From the NCBI GenBank assembly GCA_050290865.1, contig JBNKIW010000023.1, positions 1-52,896 on the forward strand: a stretch of DNA of 52,896 bases, in the 5' to 3' direction. Shown in pieces: positions 6,875 through 14,406 of this stretch; within the stretch, counting starts at the first letter, position 1, and the number at the start of each line of letters is the position of its first letter. Made by a program: the position numbers and the translations under genes. The stretch comes from JARRLC01 sp050290865 (GTDB lineage: Bacteria > Pseudomonadota > Alphaproteobacteria > Rhizobiales > Rhodomicrobiaceae). The notes under the pieces were generated by a model that searched no databases, had not been told where the DNA came from, and saw only the letters and a program-made list of their open reading frames with translations.

Positions 6875-9027
6875 CAGGCGAGCCCCGTATCGGCGATGGC
6901 GCCGCGCAGGGCGGCCTGCAGCTCCTCGCGCAGCCGCGTCTTGGCCTGGCGGATGATTTCGGCGGCGTTGGCGCCCGCAGCGGTTATGTTCACCGTGATC
7001 GGCGCCGTCACGCTCACCCCGCCCACGCGATGGTTCGGGATGATCCGCCCCGAGCGTGACGGCGTAAAGAACTCCTGGCCGCGCTCATTGATGCGGTAAG
7101 TGTGCCCGGCCCTCACATCGCCGCCCGAGGCCCGCGCGCCATCCACCTTCGGCGCGTCCGGCGCAATGCCGAGGCCACGCGTGAGCTTGTTGTTGACCGT
7201 GAAATTGCCGATGGCCGCCATGCCGTTGCGGATGGCGTTGATGATGCTCATGATGCGGTCGGCCGCACCCTGGAACACGCCGACAATGCGGTTCCAGGCG
7301 TTTTGCAGAGCCGAGACAAGCGCGTCCCAGCCCGCCATGAGGCCGTCGTATACCGCCGTGCCAAGGCGGCTGACGAGATTGCCGACCGCTTCGACGCCGT
7401 TCGCGAAAGCCTCCTTGATGTTGTCCCAGGCGTTGTAAATCATGTAGGCGCCGGCCGCGATCATCCCGATCAGGAGCACCCACGGGCTGAGCAACAGCCC
7501 GACCGCGCCCGCGACAAGGCCGATGGCGGAAGCGACGCCTGCGAACACCAGGCCGAGTGGCGCCAGCACGGCCATAGCCAGCATGGCGTAGGTGCCGATT
7601 TTCAGCAGTTGCGGGTTCACCTGCTGCATGCGGATGACGAAATCCCGCACCTTGTTCACGAGCGCCGTCAGTTCCCCCATGATGCCCGTATCGACGAGCA
7701 TCTTCTCCATCAGCACGTCAATCGCGCTCGTAAACTTCGCCCAGGCGCCGACGATGCCCTGCATGGTGATGTCGGCGAAGCGCTGGGTGGCGCCCACGGT
7801 GCGCTCGGCCATAATCCTGGCCCAGCCGTCGAAATAGCCGTCGCGGATGGCGGAGACGAGCGCGGCGAGCTTGGCAGCGTGATATTTGCCACCCACCTCG
7901 TTGAGGAAGGTGAGGCTCTTGTCGCCATTCTTGGCCGCCACCTCGCGCAACAGTCCGACGACATCGAGCGTGGAGAAGCTGGAGCGCACATAGCGCGCCA
8001 CCACATCCCGGATCTTGGCGCGCGACTCGGCATCGCCCGAGGAAACACCCAGCCCCTCGACAATCGCCTGGTTCAAGGCGTCACCAAGATTGTTGGCATT
8101 GCCGGTCAGCGCCTTGTTCTTCAGAATCGTGTCGAAAATGCCGATGAGATGGCCAGCGTCGAGGCCGAGTTCCTCCTGCAGACGCTCTGTGAGCGTCTTG
8201 CCGCCGGCATTCCGGAACGACGACGCCTTCTGGAATTTCGCCAGGTCGATGTTGAAGGCCCGCAACTCGGCCCGCGCCTTCTTGGTCGGCGAACCAAGCC
8301 GCAGCATGAGCGTGCGCAGGCCGGTGCCGCCTTCCTCACCCTTGAATTTGGCGTTGGCGAGGACGCCGAGCGTGGCGGCCAGGTCTTGCAGCGACACGCC
8401 GGCGACGCGGGCAACGGGCGCCGTCTTGCCCAGGCCGGAAAGGAATTGCGTGTAGGTCTGATTGTAGGAGGTCGCCGCGGCGGCGAGCTTGTCGTTGACG
8501 GCGGCGAAGCTTTTCGCCTGCTCAGCCGCGGTCTTGAAGGGCATCGCCATACCCATGATGACGTCGGTCACGCCCGCGCCGACCGTGGCGATGCTCTCGC
8601 CCGAGGCCATCGCGCCCTGGACGGTCTTTTCCAGCACGGCCTGGACCGTCCCCTGCGCCATGCCGGCCATGGCCAATTCCGATGCCCCCTTGGCGATGGC
8701 GTCGCGCATCGCCGGATAGGCCCCGGCCACGCGCACGATTTCGTCGCGCAAGGGCGCGAAACCCTCGCGCGAGGTCTGATTGAGGATCGCCTGCGTCCTG
8801 TTGAGCGATTTCTCGAAGGTGTACTGGCGCGAGAGCAGCAGGCCCCCGGCCATGGCCGCGGCGTAGCTGCCGGGGCCGTGCATCGCGGCATTCATGCGCT
8901 GCATGGACGCGGCCGCCATTGCCGCAGAGCGGCCATTGATGGCGCGTAGCGCCCCGCCGACGCGCCGGATGACGCCGGAAGCCTGGTCAACGGCACGCAG
9001 AACCAGGCGGGCTTCAAGCTGGGACAT
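6874..9027 (-). CDS. Tail tape measure protein
   Basis: A 717-residue protein starting MSQLEARLVLRAVDQASG, with the alpha-helical, alanine-rich N-terminus and PhageMin_Tail-like region (residues about 90-330) of tape measure proteins. A strongly hydrophobic block at about residues 469-529 (LLSPWVLLIGMIAAGAYM) is likely the membrane-insertion segment. The C-terminus ends in a long helical tail. Length sets tail length in contractile phages. It follows the gpE/gpE-prime frameshift pair, the conserved order in P2-like tails. Confidence 0.92.
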   Translation of the reverse strand: MSQLEARLVLRAVDQASGVIRRVGGALRAINGRSAAMAAASMQRMNAAMHGPGSYAAAMAGGLLLSRQYTFEKSLNRTQAILNQTSREGFAPLRDEIVRVAGAYPAMRDAIAKGASELAMAGMAQGTVQAVLEKTVQGAMASGESIATVGAGVTDVIMGMAMPFKTAAEQAKSFAAVNDKLAAAATSYNQTYTQFLSGLGKTAPVARVAGVSLQDLAATLGVLANAKFKGEEGGTGLRTLMLRLGSPTKKARAELRAFNIDLAKFQKASSFRNAGGKTLTERLQEELGLDAGHLIGIFDTILKNKALTGNANNLGDALNQAIVEGLGVSSGDAESRAKIRDVVARYVRSSFSTLDVVGLLREVAAKNGDKSLTFLNEVGGKYHAAKLAALVSAIRDGYFDGWARIMAERTVGATQRFADITMQGIVGAWAKFTSAIDVLMEKMLVDTGIMGELTALVNKVRDFVIRMQQVNPQLLKIGTYAMLAMAVLAPLGLVFAGVASAIGLVAGAVGLLLSPWVLLIGMIAAGAYMIYNAWDNIKEAFANGVEAVGNLVSRLGTAVYDGLMAGWDALVSALQNAWNRIVGVFQGAADRIMSIINAIRNGMAAIGNFTVNNKLTRGLGIAPDAPKVDGARASGGDVRAGHTYRINERGQEFFTPSRSGRIIPNHRVGGVSVTAPITVNITAAGANAAEIIRQAKTRLREELQAALRGAIADTGLA

Positions 9028-9030
9028 GGG

Positions 9031-9545
9031 CTATTCCTGTTTCGGGGCGTAGCGCTGCGCGAAATCGTGCCAGAAGCGCAGGCGCCGCAGCGGCATGCGC
9101 TCGATGACGTCCGGGCTCACCCCGCAACCGAACCAAAGGTTGGCCGCGAGGCGTTCAAGTTTCCCATGTCGAGGTCACCGCTGACTTCGATGATGGTTGC
9201 TACGATCTGCCTTCCGTCACGCGCACTGATCTTCGTGAAGATGCTCGACGGCAGGCTTGTCAGGCGGCAGAACCATTTCTCAATCGCCTTTGCGTCGCGC
9301 TCCACGCCCATGCTCGTGGGCATATTGCCGACAAGGTCGCGCGAAACAGGCTTCATGATCTCGCCGCAGTCGAGCGCATCGCGCATCGTTGGCTCGCGGA
9401 ACCGGATTTCGGTGACGGTGCGGCCATCCCCGAGCGAAACGGCACGCGACAGACACACGATGGCGGCCGCGCCTTCCTCAACTGCGCCCTGATCAAGACC
9501 AGGGCCGCCCGGCAGACCGGGCATGACGTTTGCTGTCGCATTCAT
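9031..9545 (-). CDS. Tail assembly chaperone, -1 frameshift fusion (E-E-prime-like)
   Basis: A -1 slip on GGGAAAC after codon 129 (minus strand, plus coordinates 9165-9159) joins the first gene to a 42-residue tail that ends at 9031. The tail contains LERLAANLWFGCGVSPD and MPLRRLRFWHDFA, the tryptophan-rich pattern of P2 gpE-type proteins. The product would be 171 residues. The tail has no good start of its own: the only candidate is a GTG overlapping the upstream TGA. The fusion should help load tube subunits around the tape measure during tail assembly. Confidence 0.75.
9117..9545 (-). CDS. Tail assembly chaperone, zero-frame product (gpE/gp41-like)
   Basis: A 142-residue protein starting MNATANVMPGLPGG, preceded by a strong GA-rich ribosome site (GAGGGGG). 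The EIRFREPTMRDALDCGEI segment matches the phage tail assembly chaperone family of Mu gp41/P2 gpE type. The gene lies between the tube and tape measure genes, where nearly all long-tailed phages encode two products joined by a ribosomal frameshift. A frame open to 9665 extends upstream but overlaps the tube gene and looks spurious. Confidence 0.8.
   Translation of the reverse strand: MNATANVMPGLPGGPGLDQGAVEEGAAAIVCLSRAVSLGDGRTVTEIRFREPTMRDALDCGEIMKPVSRDLVGNMPTSMGVERDAKAIEKWFCRLTSLPSSIFTKISARDGRQIVATIIEVSGDLDMGNLNASRPTFGSVAG
9159..9165 (-). promoter_or_regulatory. Programmed -1 frameshift slippery site GGGAAAC
   Basis: On the minus strand the heptamer is phased as G GGA AAC in the zero frame, which is the canonical X XXY YYZ pattern. 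It lies exactly where the -1 frame opens after a stop and continues with a gpE-like sequence. A stimulatory downstream structure was not modelled. Confidence 0.75.
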
Positions 9546-9561
9546 CGTGGATTTCCCCCTC

Positions 9562-10089
9562 TTAGCCGCGGATGCGCAGCATGTCGCGCACGCGCGAATA
9601 ATGATCGACGCCGCGGATGACGCGCACCGGCGGGTTGACGCCGATCTGGTAGATTTCCTCGCCACCGATGGTCAGGCGGTAGAACCAGATCGAGGAAATC
9701 TTGTAGTCCTGCCCGGCGAGGTCGCCCTTCTTCCAGGCGTCGGCCTCGACCTGGCCGAGGCGGCCTTCCATGACGGCGACTGCGTCCTTCCACGCGCCGT
9801 CCGTCTCGTTGAACAGCGCGCCGTAGGCCGTGAAGCGGCGGCGCTCGCCATAGCCGATGCCGAAATAACCCATGGTGTGCGGATCGATGCCCTTGAACTT
9901 GAAGCTCGCCTCAAGCTTATTGAGGCCGACGGGCACCTCGTATTCGAGATCGACGCCGCCGGGCCGGAAGGCTTCCGTCTGTTCCTCGATCGAGGGCAGT
10001 TTGAGTTCCTCGATGAGCAGATGCTTGGATGAGGTTTCCGGCCCCTCATCGCCGACATAGAGGTTCACACCGCGTAGGATGTTGAGCAT
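9562..10089 (-). CDS. Major tail tube protein (FII-like)
   Basis: A 175-residue protein starting MLNILRGVNLYVGDEGP. The segments LPSIEEQTEAFRPGG, EVPVGLNKLEASFKFKG and GYFGIG are typical of P2 FII-type tube proteins. Tube subunits stack inside the contractile sheath. The gene follows the sheath gene with a 15-bp gap and precedes the chaperone gene, the standard order. Confidence 0.92.
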   Translation of the reverse strand: MLNILRGVNLYVGDEGPETSSKHLLIEELKLPSIEEQTEAFRPGGVDLEYEVPVGLNKLEASFKFKGIDPHTMGYFGIGYGERRRFTAYGALFNETDGAWKDAVAVMEGRLGQVEADAWKKGDLAGQDYKISSIWFYRLTIGGEEIYQIGVNPPVRVIRGVDHYSRVRDMLRIRG

Positions 10090-10104
10090 TGGTCAGTCCT
10101 CCAA

Positions 10105-11589
10105 TTATGCCGCGAGCTGGTTCTGCTCGATCTCGCGGATGACATCCTGGATGAGCAGGTCATAGGCGACCTGATAGCGCCGTGAACCGAAGATCAGCGT
10201 CTGCAGCGGCGCCGGTTCCTCGACTGCGAACTCGACGCGCAGCTTGCCGAGGCGGAGCTGTTCGGCGCTGTTGACGCTGGCGTCCATATAGGCGCGGCCG
10301 TCGATGATCTTGCCCGCCGCCTTCAGGTCACGGATGAAGCCGTCGATGGTCTCGACGATCGCCAGAATGGTGTGGCGGTCGAGATTGTACCGGCCCAGGA
10401 AGGTCTTGAAAGTGCGCAGGATCGACTTGTGAATGAAGTCGCGCCCGCGCCGGACATTGTAGAACCGCCACAGCGTGTCGCTGGTCGCGCTCTCATTGCC
10501 CCAGAACAGGATGCCGCCCTGGCCGCCGGACGGATCGCCCACCTCCCGGTAAATCGTCGCAATCTGATGTGCGTTGAGGTAATTCGCCTCGCTGTCCGGA
10601 TCGTTGATGTAATAGGTGATCGGCCGCGCCACGCCGACCGCGCCGCCGAGCTGCTGGTTCGACCAGGACCAGAACGGCCCGCCTTTTTCCTTGTCGCGCT
10701 TGACGCCGAGCGCGGCCACGCGCGCCGAGGCGTGCTGCGCGCTCGGTGCGGTGGCGCCTTCGAGATAGACGAGCACGGACGGATCGACGATGATCAGGCG
10801 GTCGGAATTCCAGTCCTGCCGGTATTGCAGCGCGGCCGCTTTCGTCGTGTTCGGACCGTCCGCCACCACCACGGCCATCAGCTTGTCGGCAATGGGGAGC
10901 AACTCGGCGACCACGGGATTGGCGGCGTCGCCAATCGTAGCGTCCGCTGTTGCGCCTGTGCCGTCGCCGGTGATGGTGACGGTGGTGGTGGCTTCCGTGT
11001 AGCCGATGCCGGGGTTCGTCACCGTGATGCCGGTGATGACGTCGGCGGCGATGACCGGCACCGCGCTCGCGCCCGAGCCGCCGCCGCTGTCGGCGATGGT
11101 GACCGTGGTGTTCTCCGCGGTGTAATCCGCGCCGCCGGCCGTAACGGCGATCGAGACAACGCCGTCCGTCACACGCTGGTGCGTGAAGCTGGTGGCGACC
11201 AGGATGTTCGGCTCGATGCCCAGCTCGGCGCCGGCATAGCGCAGCGCGTGGACGCCGGTCTTGCTGGCGTAGGAGCCGACGAGATTGGCGATGGTCGCCG
11301 CCTCGTCCACGCCCTCGGCGACGCGCACGGCAATGACCGAGGCAACAATGCCCTGATCGGCGATGGCGTCGAAGGCTTCGCGGAGTGTGCCGCCGGTGCC
11401 GAGCTTGGCGATCGCCGCGGTGTCGTCGGAATAGATGTGCACGGCCTTATCAAGCGGCCAGGCGGTGGCATCGACACCGGTGCCGCCCGTGCCGACGATG
11501 CCGATGGTCGTCATCTTGGCGGCGTCCACGGGACGCGGCTCGGCGTCCTCGCGGATGATCTTGATACCGTGCAAATATTCGTCGGTCAT
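10105..11589 (-). CDS. Tail sheath protein (FI-like)
   Basis: A 494-residue contractile sheath protein starting MTDEYLHGIKIIRED. Conserved features include TTIGIVGTGG, the C-terminal domain with SNQQLGGAVGVARPI, FWGNESATSD and the ending QDVIREIEQNQL. Residues about 150-215 hold a repetitive Gly/Thr/Val-rich insertion (AVTAGGADYTAENTTVTI, then VTNPGIGYTEATTTVTIT). This looks like a surface-exposed beta-rich domain added to the core sheath fold, with two similar repeats. The protein shows that this prophage has a contractile, myovirus-type tail. Confidence 0.95.
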   Translation of the reverse strand: MTDEYLHGIKIIREDAEPRPVDAAKMTTIGIVGTGGTGVDATAWPLDKAVHIYSDDTAAIAKLGTGGTLREAFDAIADQGIVASVIAVRVAEGVDEAATIANLVGSYASKTGVHALRYAGAELGIEPNILVATSFTHQRVTDGVVSIAVTAGGADYTAENTTVTIADSGGGSGASAVPVIAADVITGITVTNPGIGYTEATTTVTITGDGTGATADATIGDAANPVVAELLPIADKLMAVVVADGPNTTKAAALQYRQDWNSDRLIIVDPSVLVYLEGATAPSAQHASARVAALGVKRDKEKGGPFWSWSNQQLGGAVGVARPITYYINDPDSEANYLNAHQIATIYREVGDPSGGQGGILFWGNESATSDTLWRFYNVRRGRDFIHKSILRTFKTFLGRYNLDRHTILAIVETIDGFIRDLKAAGKIIDGRAYMDASVNSAEQLRLGKLRVEFAVEEPAPLQTLIFGSRRYQVAYDLLIQDVIREIEQNQLAA

Positions 11590-11666
11590 GGGGTGCTCCT
11601 TGGATCAGGGCAAGAAAAAAGGCCCGAGCGCGGGCGCCGGGCCGGTTATTGGTTATGCTGCCGATG

Positions 11667-12179
11667 TCAGACGATCAGCGCGTCGATCCCGGCATAGGTT
11701 GTGATCGTCGCCGCGGTGATGGCGGCGAGGGCCTGTTCTTCGAGCGCAAAGGCGTTGGCGATATGAGCGCGAGCGGCCAGCGCCACGGCACTCATGTCGG
11801 CGTTGGAAAGGCTCGCGAAGGTGCCGTCCTTGAATTTCCAGGGGGACGGATCAGTCCGAAGCCCGCCGGAGATCGCCACGAACTCGGCAATCATCTTCCC
11901 CTGGCTTTCGCGGTCCGTGGCCACCGTGTAGGTGCCCCAGGAGCACCCGGCGACCTCCACCTGATAGCGCCGTGCTGCAGCATAGGTGGCCAGTTCGACG
12001 GTTGTCGGCGGCAGCGGCTCCGGGTCCAGAATTTCCGCTCGCACGATGCCCCGGTCGGCCAGCTCGGTGGTCGTCGCCAGGCTCAACCAGTTGGCGGGAT
12101 ATTGAACGCCTTCCAGAACAAAAGGCTGGCCCGGCGTCAGCACACGGCTGTCCGGGAGGGTGAAGGTCACGGTGGGCAT
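11667..12179 (-). CDS. DUF4376-like tail-fibre-associated protein
   Basis: A 170-residue protein starting MPTVTFTLPDSRVLTPG. The region YAAARRYQVEVAGCSW, TDRESQGKMIAEF and WKFKDGTFASLSNADM corresponds to DUF4376, found in phage proteins encoded next to tail fibres. The final helix (AITAATITTYAGIDAL) is also usual. The exact role is not known, but fibre attachment or assembly fits the context. It lies between the sheath gene and a LamG-like fibre gene. Confidence 0.72.
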   Translation of the reverse strand: MPTVTFTLPDSRVLTPGQPFVLEGVQYPANWLSLATTTELADRGIVRAEILDPEPLPPTTVELATYAAARRYQVEVAGCSWGTYTVATDRESQGKMIAEFVAISGGLRTDPSPWKFKDGTFASLSNADMSAVALAARAHIANAFALEEQALAAITAATITTYAGIDALIV

Positions 12180-12188
12180 GGTGGGCCT

Positions 12189-12929
12189 TTAGTTGGTGTA
12201 GGGGGGTAGGTCATAAGTGTCGAGATCGGCGCCGGTCATGTTCTCGGGCGTCATGTCGAGACTGTTTCCGCTCACGTCGCTAAAGCCGTCGCTGCCGTCG
12301 AAGGCAAGACCATAGGAGCCGTAAGAGCCGGCATATTTCTTCCGTGTCCAGACGCCGCCATCGTCGAAGGCGAAGTCGGCGGGCGTCTGGGCGGTGCCCA
12401 CGACGACATCGACGAAGGCCAGCTTTTTCGCGCCGTAGTTTGAGCCGTTCCCCAAATACAGCGTGCCGCCGGCGGCAAAGGCTCTCGTGTCCTCATTCTG
12501 GTTGAAGGTGCCGTCGTCGGTCGCGCTCAACAACGCGCCGTCCTTGTACAGCTTGATGCGATCACCGGCCGATGCCGCCGTCGTGTCGAAGGCGTAAACG
12601 TAATGGTGCCACGTTCCATCGGTTGGGAAGACGCTGGCATTGCTCGTTTTGGTCACCACGGGCATGAGGTACACCCAATAGGCGTCGAGCCTCCCGTCAC
12701 TCATACGGCCGCAAATAGTGGAGCGGCTGTTCCCGGACGCCTTGAAGACGGTCGCATATGCTCCAGGGTCCACGGACATATTGGCCCATAGCGACACCGT
12801 GAATGTTAGCGAGGATGCCGGCCCGGCGGCGATGCTGCGCGTCATCCTCTTGTTTGTCGCATCAAAGCAATATGCGGCGAACCCGCCGCTGTTCGCCAGG
12901 AAAGCAGGGTTGATCAGTCCCGGCATCAT
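12189..12929 (-). CDS. LamG/concanavalin-like tail protein
   Basis: A 246-residue protein with a likely jelly-roll lectin domain. The pattern LTFTVSLWANMSV, then DGTWHHYVYAFDTT, IKLYKDGALLS and TLYLGNGSNYG is typical of LamG/concanavalin-like domains. Its stop overlaps nothing downstream, and its start overlaps the end of the preceding fibre gene. A role in receptor (glycan) binding at the tail tip is inferred from fold and position. The second residue is also Met, so either start is possible. Confidence 0.75.
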   Translation of the reverse strand: MMPGLINPAFLANSGGFAAYCFDATNKRMTRSIAAGPASSLTFTVSLWANMSVDPGAYATVFKASGNSRSTICGRMSDGRLDAYWVYLMPVVTKTSNASVFPTDGTWHHYVYAFDTTAASAGDRIKLYKDGALLSATDDGTFNQNEDTRAFAAGGTLYLGNGSNYGAKKLAFVDVVVGTAQTPADFAFDDGGVWTRKKYAGSYGSYGLAFDGSDGFSDVSGNSLDMTPENMTGADLDTYDLPPYTN

Positions 12930-14188
12930 GCGGGCACGTCCTTCGTCAGCGCTGCCCGGATGCGCGTTGCGCTCGTCACCTCATAGTCGAGGAAGTCCTC
13001 GGCGCTGGCCGCCGTCGAAAGGCTGGGCGCTGATCCGCCAACGAACTTCCAATTCGCGCCAAAGGCCAGCGTCCGCCCGCCGGTGACGTCCTGAACGATG
13101 CGGATGCGGCCGCGCTGGCCGACTTTCGGGTTCACTGGGTTGTCGAGCGTGGCATTGCCGCTGAGTATGAGGACGAAATCGAAGCCGGCCGAGAAATCCG
13201 GCGCGACCGTTGCCGCATAGGCGAGCGTGACCTCGGCCCACGCCGCCCACACATTGGCGACCGTGAGTGCTTTGTCCGTAGCCGTCCCAGTGCGATACTC
13301 TGCAGCCGTCGCCTGGCCCGTCGCCGACCAAGTGTCGAGATTGGCAGACGCCGCCTGCTTACCGGCAAGAGCGGCTGTCATGGTCGCCGCGAAGTTGGCG
13401 TCGTCGCCAAGCGCGGCCGCCAGCTCATTGAGGGTGTCGAGAGCACCCGGTGCCGCATTGATCAGCGCGTCAATCGCCGCCTTCACGAAAGCCGTGGTGG
13501 CGAGTTGTGTGGTGTTGGTGCCGCCGGCAGCGGTCGGCGCTGTGGGTGTGCCGGTCAGCGCCGGCGAGTCGAGCGGTGCTTTGGCCCCGTGCAATTCCTC
13601 GACCGCCGCCTGAACATCGGCAGCCGTCATGCCGGCGACGGCAGCGAGGGTAACGCTCACCGCAGTCTGCGCCGGCGGCGCCTCGGGCGGGATGGCGGCA
13701 ATGGAGACATCCCAGGCGGCATACGTCCCCGCCCCGCGGCTGTTGGTAACCGCGACCGTCAGTGCGCCGGTGGTAACATCCCAGTCCGTCACCTGCCCCG
13801 CCATCCAGATATCCGCTTGGCCCTCAGCGGCGGCGATGACATAGAGCGGCGCAGCGAAGCGGTCGCGCTCCCCGTCGGTGATGACGAACATCTTCTCGCC
13901 GGTGCCGATGGCAAGGCTGGAGGCCGACGATGCCCTCAGCAAGAGCCCCAGATCGCGGGCGAGCTGGTCGATGCCGCCGGCCGTGGTCTGCGCCTCGGCG
14001 ACGACGGGTCCGAGTTCGTCCTCGATGACCTGCAGGCCGCGTTTGAGCACGGCCTCGGTCACCTGGCGCTGAATGCCAAGCTGTTCCTCCAGGACGAGGA
14101 AGCGGGCATCGAGCGCGCGGACGAACTTGTCCCAATTCTCCGGAGCCAGATTGACCAGGCGCCGGGCGGTGAATTCGTCGAAGGCCAT
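12926..14188 (-). CDS. Tail fibre protein
   Basis: A 420-residue protein starting MAFDEFTARRLVNLAPE. The N-terminal coiled part (DQLARDLGLLL) probably attaches to the baseplate. Residues about 210-270 contain the phage tail-fibre repeat type (SPALTGTPTAPTA, TTQLATTAFVKAAID, LNELAAALGDDANF). The C-terminal part is beta-rich (GRTLAFGANWKFVG). Repeat-type fibres are trimeric and bind the host surface. The gene sits with the LamG-like and DUF4376-like genes in a fibre cluster. Confidence 0.85.
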   Translation of the reverse strand: MAFDEFTARRLVNLAPENWDKFVRALDARFLVLEEQLGIQRQVTEAVLKRGLQVIEDELGPVVAEAQTTAGGIDQLARDLGLLLRASSASSLAIGTGEKMFVITDGERDRFAAPLYVIAAAEGQADIWMAGQVTDWDVTTGALTVAVTNSRGAGTYAAWDVSIAAIPPEAPPAQTAVSVTLAAVAGMTAADVQAAVEELHGAKAPLDSPALTGTPTAPTAAGGTNTTQLATTAFVKAAIDALINAAPGALDTLNELAAALGDDANFAATMTAALAGKQAASANLDTWSATGQATAAEYRTGTATDKALTVANVWAAWAEVTLAYAATVAPDFSAGFDFVLILSGNATLDNPVNPKVGQRGRIRIVQDVTGGRTLAFGANWKFVGGSAPSLSTAASAEDFLDYEVTSATRIRAALTKDVPA

Positions 14189-14394
14189 CAGTCTCGCTCA
14201 TAGGTGGCGATCGCGGCCGGACTAGCGGCCAGCGCCTCGCTCAGCACCTTGCCCTTGAGGCGGATATTCCGCCCCGCCACGATCCGCCTGCCGACGCGGA
14301 TCGCGTTTACCAGCCTGACGCGGTAGGTCGCCGCCGGATCGATCTCCGGCACCGGGGCCGTTGCCGGCGCTTTGTTGCTCTTCGCTCTGCTCAT
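14188..14394 (-). CDS. Small basic phage protein of unknown function
   Basis: A 68-residue protein starting MSRAKSNKAPATAP. It has a disordered N-terminus and a short beta-like core (YRVRLVNAIRVGRRIVAGRN). It lies tightly between the tail fibre gene and a large baseplate or tail gene, touching the fibre gene at position 14188. The context suggests a small virion-associated component. No family is recognised. Confidence 0.6.
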   Translation of the reverse strand: MSRAKSNKAPATAPVPEIDPAATYRVRLVNAIRVGRRIVAGRNIRLKGKVLSEALAASPAAIATYERD

Positions 14395-14406
14395 GGCATA
14401 CTCTCC

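Noticed and set aside
7102..8949. Plus-strand frame of 615 codons
   Set aside because: Antisense to the tape measure gene; His/Arg-rich composition matches a complement of a helical coding sequence.
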